A stretch of 64,000 nucleotides of DNA from positions 5,394,001-5,458,000 of the forward strand of contig NZ_JACHMO010000001.1 of NCBI RefSeq assembly GCF_014205015.1, read 5' to 3'. Position 1 is the stretch's first letter, and each line of letters starts with the position of its first letter. The position numbers and the translations under genes were made by a program. The stretch is from Saccharothrix ecbatanensis (GTDB lineage: Bacteria; Actinomycetota; Actinomycetes; Mycobacteriales; Pseudonocardiaceae). The notes under the pieces were generated by a model. The model searched no databases and was not told the DNA's origin. It saw nothing but the letters and a program-made list of their open reading frames with translations. Of the stretch, positions 45,208 through 53,501 are shown one piece after another.

Positions 45208-46356
45208 TCAACGCAGGACGGTGGCCAGCCTGCGCATGCCTTCGGCGATGTCGTCCGGCGTGTTCGTGGTGAACGACAACCGCAGCGTCGACCGGTCCGG
45301 CGTCGTCGCGTAGAACGGCGCACCGGGCACGAACGCCACGTCCCGCTCCAACGCCGACATCACCAGCGAACCCGTGTCCACACCACCCCGCCCAATCCCG
45401 TCGGGCAGGGTCACCCACACGAACATCCCGCCGTCCGGATCGCTCCACCGCGTCCCGGCGGGCACGGTCGACGGCAGCGCCGCGATCATCGCGTCCCGCC
45501 GCTCCCGGTACGCCGCGCACAACCCCCGGATGTGCTCGTCCAGGTCGTTGGCCTTCAGGTACGCCGCCGCCGCGGCCTGGTCGATGGTGGACGTGTGCAG
45601 GTCCGCCGCCTGCTTCACGATCACCAGCGTGCGCATGAGCGACTCGGGCGCGCGCAGCCAGCCCAGCCGCATGCCCGGCGCGCCGACCTTGGAGAAGCTG
45701 CCCGCGTACAGCACCCGGTCGCTCAACGTGGCCAGCGACGGCACCGGCTCGCCGCGGTAGCGCAGCTCGCTGTACGGGTCGTCCTCGACCACCCACAGGC
45801 CGTGCCGGTCGGCGAGCGCCGCGATCTCGACCCGCCGCTCCAGGCTAAGGGTCCGGCCGGTCGGGTTGGCGAACGTCGGCACCAGGTACAGCAGCTCCGG
45901 GCGTTCCCGCTCGATCACGTCGGCCAGCGCGGCCGGGTCCATGCCGTGCTCGTCACCGGCGACGGGCACGATCCGCGCGTCGGCGAGCTGGAAGCACTGC
46001 AACGCCGCCAGGTACGTCGGCTCCTCGACCGCGACCACCGCGCCCGGCTCCAGCAGGGCGGTCACGACCAGCGTCAACGCCTGCTGCGAGCCGCTGGTGA
46101 CGAGCAGGTCGTCCACGCCGGTGGCCAGGCCGCGCCCGGTCAGCCGGTCGGCGATCAGGACGCGCAGGTCGACGTCGCCCTCGGTGGGCGCGTACTGGAG
46201 GGAACGGCGGGACAACGCCTGGTCGAACGCCGTGCGCAGGCCGTCGACGTCGAACAGCTCGGGCGCGGGCAGGCCGCCGGCGAACGAGATGACCTCGGGG
46301 CGGGCGGTGAGGGCGAGCAGGTCGCGGACGGGCGAACCGGTGAACGTGCGCGGCAC
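45208..46356 (-). CDS. PLP-dependent aminotransferase (class I/II, 2-aminoadipate/LysN-like)
   Basis: 382 aa from GTG 46356, with GAGGAG 5 nt upstream; GTG 46392 would add 12 residues. Fold type I: EVISFAGGLPAPELFD, QYAPTEGDVDLR, PLP contacts VTSGSQQAL, PTFANPTGRTLS (Asn-Pro), DDPYSELRY (Asp/Tyr) and the Schiff-base lysine in YAGSFSKVGAPGMRLGW. No MocR-type DNA-binding domain. Likely transfers amino groups between an aromatic or aminoadipate-like donor and 2-oxoglutarate; the precise substrate is not clear. Confidence 0.92.
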   Translation of the reverse strand: MPRTFTGSPVRDLLALTARPEVISFAGGLPAPELFDVDGLRTAFDQALSRRSLQYAPTEGDVDLRVLIADRLTGRGLATGVDDLLVTSGSQQALTLVVTALLEPGAVVAVEEPTYLAALQCFQLADARIVPVAGDEHGMDPAALADVIERERPELLYLVPTFANPTGRTLSLERRVEIAALADRHGLWVVEDDPYSELRYRGEPVPSLATLSDRVLYAGSFSKVGAPGMRLGWLRAPESLMRTLVIVKQAADLHTSTIDQAAAAAYLKANDLDEHIRGLCAAYRERRDAMIAALPSTVPAGTRWSDPDGGMFVWVTLPDGIGRGGVDTGSLVMSALERDVAFVPGAPFYATTPDRSTLRLSFTTNTPDDIAEGMRRLATVLR

Positions 46357-46455
46357 GAGGGCTCCTCGGATCATTCGAGCGGAAGAGTTCACGCGGTCGT
46401 GCCACGCATGATGTGGGTCGCACCGGGGTCGAGGCGCCGGAATTCATCCTAACGT

Positions 46456-47385
46456 GTGGGGGTGGACCTGGAAGCGCATCGCGTGGAGCTGACCGGCTAC
46501 TGCTACCGGATGCTGGGCGGGCCGTTCGAGGCCGAGGACGCCGTGCAGGAGACGTTCGTGCGGGCCTGGCGCACGTTCGACCCGGGGCGCGGGTCGCTGC
46601 GGAGCTGGCTGTACTCGATCGCCACGAACGTGTGCCTGGACATGCTGCGCAGCGTTCAGCGGCGTGCGATGGCGATGGACCTGACGTCGCCCGCCGCGAT
46701 CGGCACACCGCTGGGCGTGCCCCTGCCGGACGCGACGTGGGTGCAGCCGATGCCGGACGCGCGGGTGCTGCCCGCCGACGAGGTGGCCGAGGGGCGCGAG
46801 TCGGTGCGGCTGGCGTTCGTGGCCGCGTTGCAGCACCTGCCGCCGAGGCAGCGGGCGGTGCTGATCCTGCGGGACGTGCTGTGCTGGCAGGCGTCCGAAG
46901 TGGCCGAGTTGCTGTCCACCACGGTCGCTTCGGTGAACAGCGCGCTGCAACGCGCACGGGCGACGCTCGCCGACCGCAAGCCCGAGCCGTTGCAGCCGTT
47001 CGACAAGGCGTTGCTGGAGCGGTACACGACGGCGTTCGAGCGGCACGACGTGGAGACGTTGGTGGCGTTGCTGCACGAGGACGCGACGATGACCATGCCG
47101 CCGTTCTCGTGGTGGCTGCGCGGGCGGGCCGACATCGCGACCGCGCTGTCCTACGGGGACAGTGGCTGCGAGACCGCCCGCCTGGTCCCGACGTGGGCCA
47201 ACGGCGTGCCGGCGTTCGGCCAGTACCGGCCGGGCGAGGACGGCGCGTACCGGCCGTTCGCGCTGGTGCTGGTGGAGTTCTCGGGTTCCCTGATGGTCGG
47301 TTCCACCACCTATCTGGGTGATCATCTGTTCGGATTCTTCGGTCTGCCGATGATTTTGTCGCACCCCTCCCGTACGAGTAGGTGA
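46456..47385 (+). CDS. ECF sigma factor with C-terminal SnoaL-like domain
   Basis: 309 aa, GTG 46456 (no clear ribosome-binding site). Sigma2 region LTGYCYRMLGGPFEAEDAVQ with ETFVRAWRTFD, sigma4 LQHLPPRQRAVLILRDVLCW and ASEVAELLSTTVASVNSALQRARATL. The last ~110 residues (LLERYTTAFERHDVETLVALLHEDATMTMPP) form a SnoaL/NTF2-like fold, which in such ECF groups replaces an anti-sigma factor as an internal control domain. Similar proteins are annotated SigX5/TIGR02960. The next gene, an alpha/beta hydrolase 20 bp on, may be in the same transcript. Confidence 0.92.
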   Translation: MGVDLEAHRVELTGYCYRMLGGPFEAEDAVQETFVRAWRTFDPGRGSLRSWLYSIATNVCLDMLRSVQRRAMAMDLTSPAAIGTPLGVPLPDATWVQPMPDARVLPADEVAEGRESVRLAFVAALQHLPPRQRAVLILRDVLCWQASEVAELLSTTVASVNSALQRARATLADRKPEPLQPFDKALLERYTTAFERHDVETLVALLHEDATMTMPPFSWWLRGRADIATALSYGDSGCETARLVPTWANGVPAFGQYRPGEDGAYRPFALVLVEFSGSLMVGSTTYLGDHLFGFFGLPMILSHPSRTSR

Positions 47386-47404
47386 GACCCACGGGAGGAA
47401 CTTG

Positions 47405-48154
47405 ATGTACGAGACGGTGAACAGCGTGCGCACCTGGCACGAGGTGCGTGGCGAGGGCGAGCCGCTGGTGTTGCTGCACGGCGGCTTCAGCGACTCGCGG
47501 GACTTCGAACCGAACCTGGCCCGGCTGGCGGACCGCTTCCGGGTGCACCTGGTGGACCGCCGGGGCCACGGGCGGACGCCGGACGTGCCAGGGCCGGTGT
47601 CGATGGACATCCTGACGAACGACGTCATCTCGTTCCTGGAGCAGGTCGTCGGAGGCTCCGCGCACCTGGCGGCGTACAGCGCGGGCGGCGTGGTGGCGCT
47701 GGGCGTGGCGCAGCGCAGACCGGACCTGGTGCGGCGGCTGGTGGTGCTGAACACGGCCTACGCCAAGGACGGCTGGATGTTCCTGCCGGCGCCGGGCGGC
47801 GAGCTGCCGGCCGAGATCGCCGACCGGTACGCCGAGGTGTCCCCGGACGGGCGCGACCACCTGCCGGTCGTCGTGGACAAGTTCGCCCAGGCGGCGCACG
47901 ACCCGGAGGTGGTCGACCTGGGCGCGATCACCAGCCCCACGCTCGTGCTGGGCAGCGACGACGACATCGTCCACCTGGAACACACGGTCGCGCTGTACCA
48001 GGGGATCCCGAACGCGCAGCTGTGCGTCCTGCCGGGCACCTCGCACCTGATGCTGTTCGAGCGGCCGGACCTGTGCACGACCCTGGTGGCCGACTTCCTC
48101 ACCACCACCCCCAAACCGCTCATGCCGATCCGCCGGGCCGAGGTGGTCGCCTGA
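47405..48154 (+). CDS. Alpha/beta hydrolase
   Basis: 249 aa, ATG 47405 with GGGAGG upstream. Oxyanion motif LVLLHGGFSDSRDFEP, DRRGHGRTP, nucleophile elbow AAYSAGGVVAL (Ser in YSAGG), the acid in LVLGSDDDIVH and the catalytic His in LPGTSHLMLFE complete the triad. A typical small soluble esterase/lipase-like enzyme; substrate unknown. Its stop codon lies in the first of three 20-bp tandem repeats. Confidence 0.92.
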   Translation: MYETVNSVRTWHEVRGEGEPLVLLHGGFSDSRDFEPNLARLADRFRVHLVDRRGHGRTPDVPGPVSMDILTNDVISFLEQVVGGSAHLAAYSAGGVVALGVAQRRPDLVRRLVVLNTAYAKDGWMFLPAPGGELPAEIADRYAEVSPDGRDHLPVVVDKFAQAAHDPEVVDLGAITSPTLVLGSDDDIVHLEHTVALYQGIPNAQLCVLPGTSHLMLFERPDLCTTLVADFLTTTPKPLMPIRRAEVVA

Positions 48155-48205
48155 CGCCCGCCGAGGTCGCCTGACGCCCGCCGAGGTCTCCTGAGGTCTG
48201 CCGAC
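48146..48205. repeat. Three tandem 20-bp repeats across a stop codon
   Basis: GTCGCCTGACGCCCGCCGAG at 48146-48165 and, unchanged, 48166-48185, then a degenerate third copy to 48205. The hydrolase TGA (48152-48154) is within the first unit. They end immediately upstream of the next promoter. Confidence 0.9.
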
Positions 48206-48210
48206 CGAGG

Positions 48211-48241
48211 TTGACACCGCATATGCCGTGCGGGCTATATT
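48211..48241 (+). promoter_or_regulatory. Near-consensus promoter of the ArsR-type gene, with internal operator
   Basis: TTGACA (48211-48216) and TATATT (48236-48241; CTATAT one base to the left gives 18-bp spacing) resemble a housekeeping sigma promoter. The start point would fall at about 48248, the A of the ATG, so the mRNA is probably leaderless; indeed no ribosome-binding site exists. The palindrome GCATATGC (48219-48226) lies in the spacer and could be the autoregulatory ArsR operator. Confidence 0.7.
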
Positions 48242-48247
48242 GCCGTA

Positions 48248-48613
48248 ATGGCATCTACCTTCGCCGTGCTCGCCGACCCGCAGCGGCGGCGGATCCTGGA
48301 CGTGCTGCGGGACGGCGAGCGGCCGGTCAACGACCTGGTCGACGGCCTCTCGGTGAGCCAGCCGACGGTGTCCAAGCACCTCAAGGTGCTACGGGAGGCC
48401 GGTCTGGTGGAGGTGCGGAGGGACGCGCAGCGACGCCTCTACCGGCTGCGGCCGGGGCCGTTGGCCGAGGTCGACGCGTGGCTCGCGCCGTACCGGCGGA
48501 TGTGGGAGGAAAGCCTCGACGCCCTGGAACGCCGCCTGGACGCGATCGACCAAGGGGACGACGGGACCGACCACACGGAGGACAGCGACGACAGGAAGGA
48601 CGGGGACTCATGA
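48248..48613 (+). CDS. ArsR family transcriptional regulator
   Basis: 121 aa, ATG 48248, probably leaderless. Winged helix-turn-helix with FAVLADPQRRRILDVLRDG, VNDLVDGLSVSQPTVSKHLKVLREAGLV and the wing VRRDAQRRLYRL; no Cys-based metal site, as in the ArsR subgroup paired with SRPBCC genes. The acidic C-terminus is low complexity. Its TGA overlaps the ATG of the next gene (ATGA). Expected to repress its own operon. Confidence 0.94.
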   Translation: MASTFAVLADPQRRRILDVLRDGERPVNDLVDGLSVSQPTVSKHLKVLREAGLVEVRRDAQRRLYRLRPGPLAEVDAWLAPYRRMWEESLDALERRLDAIDQGDDGTDHTEDSDDRKDGDS

Positions 48614-49461
48614 GCACCGAGCTGCGGCGGATCGACGGCAAGCCCGTGCTGAGGTTCGAACGGGTGCTCGCGCACCCGCCGGCCAAGGTGTGGCGGGCGG
48701 TGACCGAACCGGACGAGTTGGCGCACTGGTTCCCGGCGGCGGTGGCGATCGACGGGCGGCAGATGACGTTCTCGTTCCCCGACCAGGTCGCCACCGGCGA
48801 GGTGCTGGAATCCGACCCGCCCAAGGTGTTCGCGTTCCGCTGGAACACCGACGTGCTGCGGTTCGAGCTGGTGCCGCACGAACGCGGCTGCCTGCTGGTG
48901 TTCACGCACGTCCTCGGCGACGAGCACGGCGCCGGGCGCAACGCCGCGGGCTGGGACACGTGCCTCGCAGGCCTCGAAGCCCGGCTGGCCGACCGCCCGT
49001 TCGAGCCGCCCGCGGACATGCTCGGGCCGATGGAGCGGTACATCCGGGAGTTCGGGCTGGACGAGGGCCGGCTGGACGGCGGCGTGGTGCGGTTCGTCCG
49101 CGACCTGGTCTGGCGTCCGCTGGACGAGGTGTGGGCGCTCCTCACCGAGGACGAAGACGGCGTGCCGACCCGCGCCACGAACCCGCACGTGCCGGCCGGC
49201 CCGGTCGTCGAGCGCACGCCGCCGCGCGTGCTGGCGTTCGACTCCCCCACCGGACGGGTGCGCTGGGAGTTCCGGCACGACCCGGACCAGGGCACAACAG
49301 TCGAACTGACGCACGCGATCAACGACCCGGCGTTCGCGCCGCAAGCGCTTGCGGCCTGGCACGCGCACCTGGAGCTGTTCTTCGCGGCGACGTTCGGCGA
49401 GATCCGCTGCCCGTGGCCGGCGGACCGGGTCGCCGAACTGCTCGACCACTACAGCAGCTGA
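48610..49461 (+). CDS. Double SRPBCC (AHSA1-like) domain protein
   Basis: 283 aa, translationally coupled to the ArsR gene. Two AHSA1/SRPBCC modules: residues about 10-145 (RFERVLAHPPAKVWRAVTEPDELAHWFP) and about 155-283 (VRFVRDLVWRPLDEVWALLTE, ending with EIRCPWPADRVAELLDHY). In this common pair the SRPBCC protein binds or processes an unknown hydrophobic ligand. Domain doubling is less usual than a single domain. It overlaps the convergent ADP-ribosylglycohydrolase gene by 13 bp. Confidence 0.9.
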   Translation: MSTELRRIDGKPVLRFERVLAHPPAKVWRAVTEPDELAHWFPAAVAIDGRQMTFSFPDQVATGEVLESDPPKVFAFRWNTDVLRFELVPHERGCLLVFTHVLGDEHGAGRNAAGWDTCLAGLEARLADRPFEPPADMLGPMERYIREFGLDEGRLDGGVVRFVRDLVWRPLDEVWALLTEDEDGVPTRATNPHVPAGPVVERTPPRVLAFDSPTGRVRWEFRHDPDQGTTVELTHAINDPAFAPQALAAWHAHLELFFAATFGEIRCPWPADRVAELLDHYSS

Positions 49462-50282
49462 GCGTCCATGCGGGCGAGGTGGTCGCGGCCGTAGGGCCCG
49501 TTCTCCAGCCCGTCCACCAGCACGGCGGGCAGGTCGGCGCGGATCTCGGCGGACCGTGACGCGGCGGCGAGGGCGACGGTGGCGACCGTGTCCACGTCCC
49601 CGGTGAAGGCGACGCACTCCCGCAGCACGGAGCTCAGCGAGCCGCCGGCGGACAACGCGGTCAACGCCGCCCGCACGCTCATCACGCCCTTCGACCCGAC
49701 CTTGCCCCGCCAAGGCTGTGCCCACACGTCCGAGCCGAGCCGTTCGGCGATCCACGAGCCGACCGACGCCACCGGCCCCAACCCGTAGTGGCAGTAGTGC
49801 ACGGCCAGCGCCGCCGCCCGCGCCGCCGCGACACCGTCCGGCGTGTCGTGGGTGACCTTGGCCTGCACGTCGGTGTGGTGCAGCACGTCGGCCACGGTGG
49901 GCAGCAGACCGGCCGGCGCGGCCCGCATCGCCGCACCGCTCTTGTCACTGTCCGGACGGATGCGCTCCAGGAACTCCGCGCCGGTGTGGACGGTCTCCAA
50001 GAACGCGTGGAAACCACGCGCGTAACCCTCGCGCGGGTCGCGGTGGAACGCGGTCACGAACGCCGACGCCACGTTCTCCGGCGTCCACGGCGCACCGGAC
50101 ACCCGCAGCTCCGCCAAGGCCAACGTCATCTGCGTGTCGTCGGTGTACGCACCGGGCCGGATGCCGAGGTGACGGGGGTGCTGCACGTACCCGGCGAGCG
50201 TGTTGTGACCGGCTACCAGGGACCGGTCGGCGTACTCGAAGCCCGCGCCGTACGCGTCCCCGATGGCCAGTTCGACAAGCAT
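49449..50282 (-). CDS. ADP-ribosylglycohydrolase family protein
   Basis: 277 aa from ATG 50282. The DraG/ARH fold removes ADP-ribose from proteins or small molecules, using two Mg ions bound by conserved acidic groups: N-terminal LAIGDAYGAGFEY, the YTDDTQMTLALAE motif near residue 56, and C-terminal FTGDVDTVATVALA near residue 240. All three are present. No ADP-ribosyltransferase is seen nearby. Confidence 0.9.
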   Translation of the reverse strand: MLVELAIGDAYGAGFEYADRSLVAGHNTLAGYVQHPRHLGIRPGAYTDDTQMTLALAELRVSGAPWTPENVASAFVTAFHRDPREGYARGFHAFLETVHTGAEFLERIRPDSDKSGAAMRAAPAGLLPTVADVLHHTDVQAKVTHDTPDGVAAARAAALAVHYCHYGLGPVASVGSWIAERLGSDVWAQPWRGKVGSKGVMSVRAALTALSAGGSLSSVLRECVAFTGDVDTVATVALAAASRSAEIRADLPAVLVDGLENGPYGRDHLARMDAQLL

Positions 50283-50308
50283 GCCGCAAACGTTATAGCC
50301 CACCCCAG

Positions 50309-51120
50309 TCACGCGAGCGGGCCATCAGGTGGCCGTGCGCCAGCGCCACGGACGGGTTCGCCAGCCCACCGACCCTCGTGACCAGGAACAACGTGTTCAA
50401 CGGCGGCCTGGTGCGCCAACTCGACCGAGCCAGCCGCCAGCGCCGGATCGGCCAGGTAACGCGGCAACGCCGACACACCGACACCCGCGACCACCGCCGC
50501 CGGCACCGCCCGCAGGTCCGGCACGACGACCGCGACCGGGTTCGGCGGACGGCGGCCGAACTCGCTGCGCCAGTACCGCCGCACGATCGGCAACTCCTCC
50601 GCGTACGCAACCAGCGGCAGGTGCGCCAACGCCCGCACCGGGTCGACCGCCAACAGGGAACGGTCGATCGTGCGCACCAACGTCGGCGCGCCGACCAGCA
50701 CGAACTCCTCGTCCACGAACGGCGTGGCGACGAGCGCGCGGTCGGTGGGCCGCACCGACGACACCACCAGGTCCAGCCGGGCGTTGGCCAGCGCGGCGAG
50801 CAGGTCGTCGGCCAGACCGAGGGTGATCCGCAGCCGCAGCCCCCGCGTGGTCAGCGGCGCCAACGCGGGCAGCACCCGTGCGGCCATCAGTTCCACCGCC
50901 CCCGCCAAGTGCACCGTGCCCGCGTACGCCGCACGATCGTCCACTTCGGACAGCGCCGACCGCAGTTCGTCCACGTGCGCGCCGACCCGCCGTGCCAGCT
51001 CGTCGGCCCGCGAGGTCGGCGTGACGCCCCGGCTGGAACGCACGAACAGCGGCTCGCCGAGCTCCCGTTCCAGCCGGGCGAGGTGCCCGCTGACCGCCGG
51101 CTGGGTCAGGCCGCGACGCT
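50309..51120 (-). pseudogene. LysR-family regulator, truncated and frameshifted
   Basis: The recognition helix GLTQPAVSGHLARLERELGE and most of the effector domain are present, but the first ~25 residues of the winged helix-turn-helix are gone: the sequence before GLTQ belongs to another gene. Near 50410 the frame breaks; the family-like ending NTLFLVTRVGGLANPSVALA continues in a different frame to 50293. Not expected to be functional. It meets a PfpI fragment head to head at about 51121. Confidence 0.8.
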
Positions 51121-51121
51121 G

Positions 51122-51411
51122 GGCAAGGTCGTCGGCGCGCTGTGCCACGAACCGGCAGGACTGCTGTCGGCGGTGCGCCAGGACGGCACGTTCGCGTTCG
51201 CCGGCTGACCGTGTTCACCGACGAGGAGGAACGCCAGGGCGGCCTGGCCGTGCCGTACCTGGTTGAGTCGCGGCTGCGCGAACTGGGCGCCGTGCCCGAG
51301 ACCGGGCCGGCGTGGTCGAGCACGGTCGTCGTGGACGGCAACCTGGTCACCGGCCAGAACCCTCAGTCCAGTGTGGACACCGCGCGGCGGGTGCTGGACG
51401 CGTTGTCGTAA
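51122..51411 (+). pseudogene. DJ-1/PfpI-family (class I amidotransferase-like) 3' fragment
   Basis: Starts abruptly with GKVVGALCHEPAGLLSAVRQ, including the nucleophile-elbow Cys, then shifts frame at about 51200 (a stop after TFAFAG) and continues as RLTVFTDEEERQGGLAVPYL ... VVVDGNLVTGQNPQSSVDTA to 51411. The N-terminal half is missing. Its 3' end overlaps the convergent HxlR gene by about 49 bp. Together with the LysR fragment it marks a deletion. Confidence 0.8.
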
Positions 51412-51767
51412 CGGGAGCGCGCGGCTTCGATCACCGAGCCGTGCTCCAGCACCCACTGTCCCAGGGGGACGACGAGGTCCAGCAGGGAGCGGCCCAGCCC
51501 GGTCACCGCGTACTCCACGCCGGCGGCCTTGCCGGGCCGCACCTCGCGGCTGACGAGCCCGTCGCGTTCCAGTTGGCGCAGGGTGCGGGTGAGGATGCGG
51601 CGGCTCAGCTCGTGCACGGCGCGGTCCAGCTCGTTGAAGCCGTAGGGGCGTTCGGCGAGCAGCGCCAGCACAAGCAGACTCCACTTGTCGCCGACCCTGG
51701 CCAACACGTCCCCGACCCCGCAGGCAACACGGTCGGCCGGGGTGACCGGCACGGAGACCAGTGACAT
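51363..51767 (-). CDS. HxlR family transcriptional regulator
   Basis: 134 aa from ATG 51767, GAAGG upstream. HxlR winged helix-turn-helix: VGDVLARVGDKWSLLVLALL, GFNELDRAVHELSRRILTRTLRQLERDGLVSRE (landmarks), and VEYAVTGLGRSLLDLVVPLGQWV. The usual conserved N-terminal Cys is present in VACGVGDVL, which in this family can be a redox or aldehyde sensor. Divergent from the short-chain dehydrogenase gene, which it likely controls. Confidence 0.92.
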   Translation of the reverse strand: MSLVSVPVTPADRVACGVGDVLARVGDKWSLLVLALLAERPYGFNELDRAVHELSRRILTRTLRQLERDGLVSREVRPGKAAGVEYAVTGLGRSLLDLVVPLGQWVLEHGSVIEAARSRYDNASSTRRAVSTLD

Positions 51768-51815
51768 GGATGTGCCTTCTTTCGTGTCGTCGCGCCACGA
51801 TCCAGGCTTCAGGTT

Positions 51816-52601
51816 ATGGCGAACGCGGTGATCACGGGCGGCACGAACGGCATCGGGAAGGCACTGGCGGCACGACTGGCGAGCGAGGGGCACCGAGTGG
51901 CGGTCGTGGGCCGATCGCCCACCGCCCCCAAAGGCGTCGAACTGATCCGCGGCGACCTCAGCACAGTAGCGGGCACGACAGCCGTCGCCGACGAGGTGGC
52001 AGCAAGATTCGACGTCGTCGACCACCTAGTGCTGGGCGCGGGCCGTTTCAACCCCCGCCGAGTCGTCACCGCCGACGACCTGGAACACACGTTCGCACTG
52101 CACGCAGTGAGCCGATTCCTACTGGTAGAACGACTACTACCAGCACTCCCCACCACGGCAGTGGTCGTGAGCGTGTGCGGCGTCGCCGGCCTGCGCGGAC
52201 CAGGCATCCAATGGAACGACCTGGCACTGACCAGCAAGTACCGCCCGTTCCGGGCAGTCAGCCAAGCGGCCCGCGCCGCCGACCTGCTAGGCGCCGGCTT
52301 CGCAGACCGCCACCCGAACAGCGCCATCCGCTACGTGCTGCACAACCCGATGTTCGTGAACAGCGGCCTAGGCACGCAGGTCGGCGGCCTACGCGGCAAG
52401 GCACTGGACGCAGTGGCCCGACTATTCGCCCGAAACGTCACCGACGCAGCAGCCCAAGTCCACCAATTCCTGACCAACCCGCCCACCACGCCCCTAACCG
52501 CGTCACGAGCAGGCACCCCGATCAACCTAAACAGACCTGAATTCGACCAAACCACCGCCGCCCACCTCTACACCGTCATGGACAGCATCACCGCACGATA
52601 A
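51816..52601 (+). CDS. Short-chain dehydrogenase/reductase family protein
   Basis: 261 aa, ATG 51816. Rossmann motif NAVITGGTNGIGKALAARLA and LVLGAGRF; the catalytic Tyr-x-x-x-Lys is not in its classical form (the region reads LTSKYRPFRAVSQAARAADL), so activity or residue positions may be atypical. The C-terminal half holds SAIRYVLHNPMFVNSGL. Third-position A is unusually frequent (CTA, GCA, CGA codons) compared with neighbouring genes, a possible sign of transfer. Divergent from HxlR. Confidence 0.87.
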   Translation: MANAVITGGTNGIGKALAARLASEGHRVAVVGRSPTAPKGVELIRGDLSTVAGTTAVADEVAARFDVVDHLVLGAGRFNPRRVVTADDLEHTFALHAVSRFLLVERLLPALPTTAVVVSVCGVAGLRGPGIQWNDLALTSKYRPFRAVSQAARAADLLGAGFADRHPNSAIRYVLHNPMFVNSGLGTQVGGLRGKALDAVARLFARNVTDAAAQVHQFLTNPPTTPLTASRAGTPINLNRPEFDQTTAAHLYTVMDSITAR

Positions 52602-52653
52602 GCACGTCACGCCCCCCTTCACTACCACGTCACGCCCCCTTCTCCACAAGGAA

Positions 52654-52799
52654 GGGTTTCGTGTCATCCCGCCGACCTGGCAACGCCCAACCGCGCGTGT
52701 CAAGGGGGCACCTCCCCGCCCACAGGAACGATGGGCTGGAACGGCCCCCTTGACACGTGTGGTTGCCCTTGTGGAGGTCGGCGGGATGACACGAAACCC
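52654..52799. repeat. 146-bp imperfect inverted repeat between convergent genes
   Basis: Outer arms 52654-52678 and 52775-52799 are perfect over 25 bp; inner arms 52697-52709 and 52744-52756 are perfect over 13 bp; GGCAAC/GTTGCC (52679-52684, 52762-52767) pair between them. The centre is about 34 bp. It could be a MITE-like element or a large bidirectional terminator. No target-site duplication recognised. Confidence 0.85.
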
Positions 52800-52909
52800 G
52801 AACCACGCTGGCACGTGAGTAAACGTCCAAACCCGGTCATCCTGCTGATCTGCCCGTCCGGCGAGGACTCTCTTGCTCTTGCTCTACTGCTTTGACGCTT
52901 CGCTTTACA

Positions 52910-53473
52910 TCACTTCAACACGCGGAACCGAAGGTGCACCACATCATCCGCCTCAGCCACCGCGATCCGCTCCAACTCGGTCGGCTTCAACCCGTCCAGC
53001 AACCGCGCCCCGCCACCAAGGAAGACCGGCACCAACTGAAGCCGGATCTCGTCCACCAGCCCCGCACGCAACACGTGCTGAGCAGACTCCGCCGCCGCCA
53101 TGACGAGCACGTCCTTGTCCCCCGCCGCCTCACGCGCCTGACCGACAGCACTCTTCGGCCCGTCCGTGACGAACGTGAAGGACGCCGACTTCATCGCCAA
53201 CGGCGGCCGCCCCTCGTGGGTCAGCACGAAACTCGGCACCGGGAACGGCGTGTCCTGCCAGAACCGCAACCCCAGGTCGAACGTCCTTCGCCCCAGCACG
53301 ACCGCGCCGACGGTCGCGGCGAACTCGGCGTCACGGTCCGAGCCCTCGGCGAACATCCACTCGTGCAGCCGTTCACCGCCCTCGCCCATCGGGTGGTCGT
53401 CACTCGGATTCGGCCCGGCGCTGTACCCGTCCAACGACACAGAACCGTTCAACACCACTTTGCCCACAGTCAT
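52910..53473 (-). CDS. Dihydrofolate reductase family protein (RibD C-terminal domain)
   Basis: 187 aa from ATG 53473 (ATG 53482 also in frame). Features: GKVVLNGSVSLDGYSAGPN, VGAVVLGRRTFDLGLRFW, FVLTHEGRPPL, and KDVLVMAAAESAQHVLRAGLVDEIRLQLVPVFLGGGARLLDGL (landmarks). NAD(P)H-binding reductase fold; proteins of this family are often stress- or antibiotic-linked but have no fixed substrate. Confidence 0.92.
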   Translation of the reverse strand: MTVGKVVLNGSVSLDGYSAGPNPSDDHPMGEGGERLHEWMFAEGSDRDAEFAATVGAVVLGRRTFDLGLRFWQDTPFPVPSFVLTHEGRPPLAMKSASFTFVTDGPKSAVGQAREAAGDKDVLVMAAAESAQHVLRAGLVDEIRLQLVPVFLGGGARLLDGLKPTELERIAVAEADDVVHLRFRVLK

Positions 53474-53501
53474 CGCCCCCATACAGTCATCGCACCCGCA
53501 G

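Noticed and set aside
45953..48379. A long minus-strand frame over the sigma factor and hydrolase genes
   Set aside because: Antisense to clear sigma-factor and hydrolase genes.
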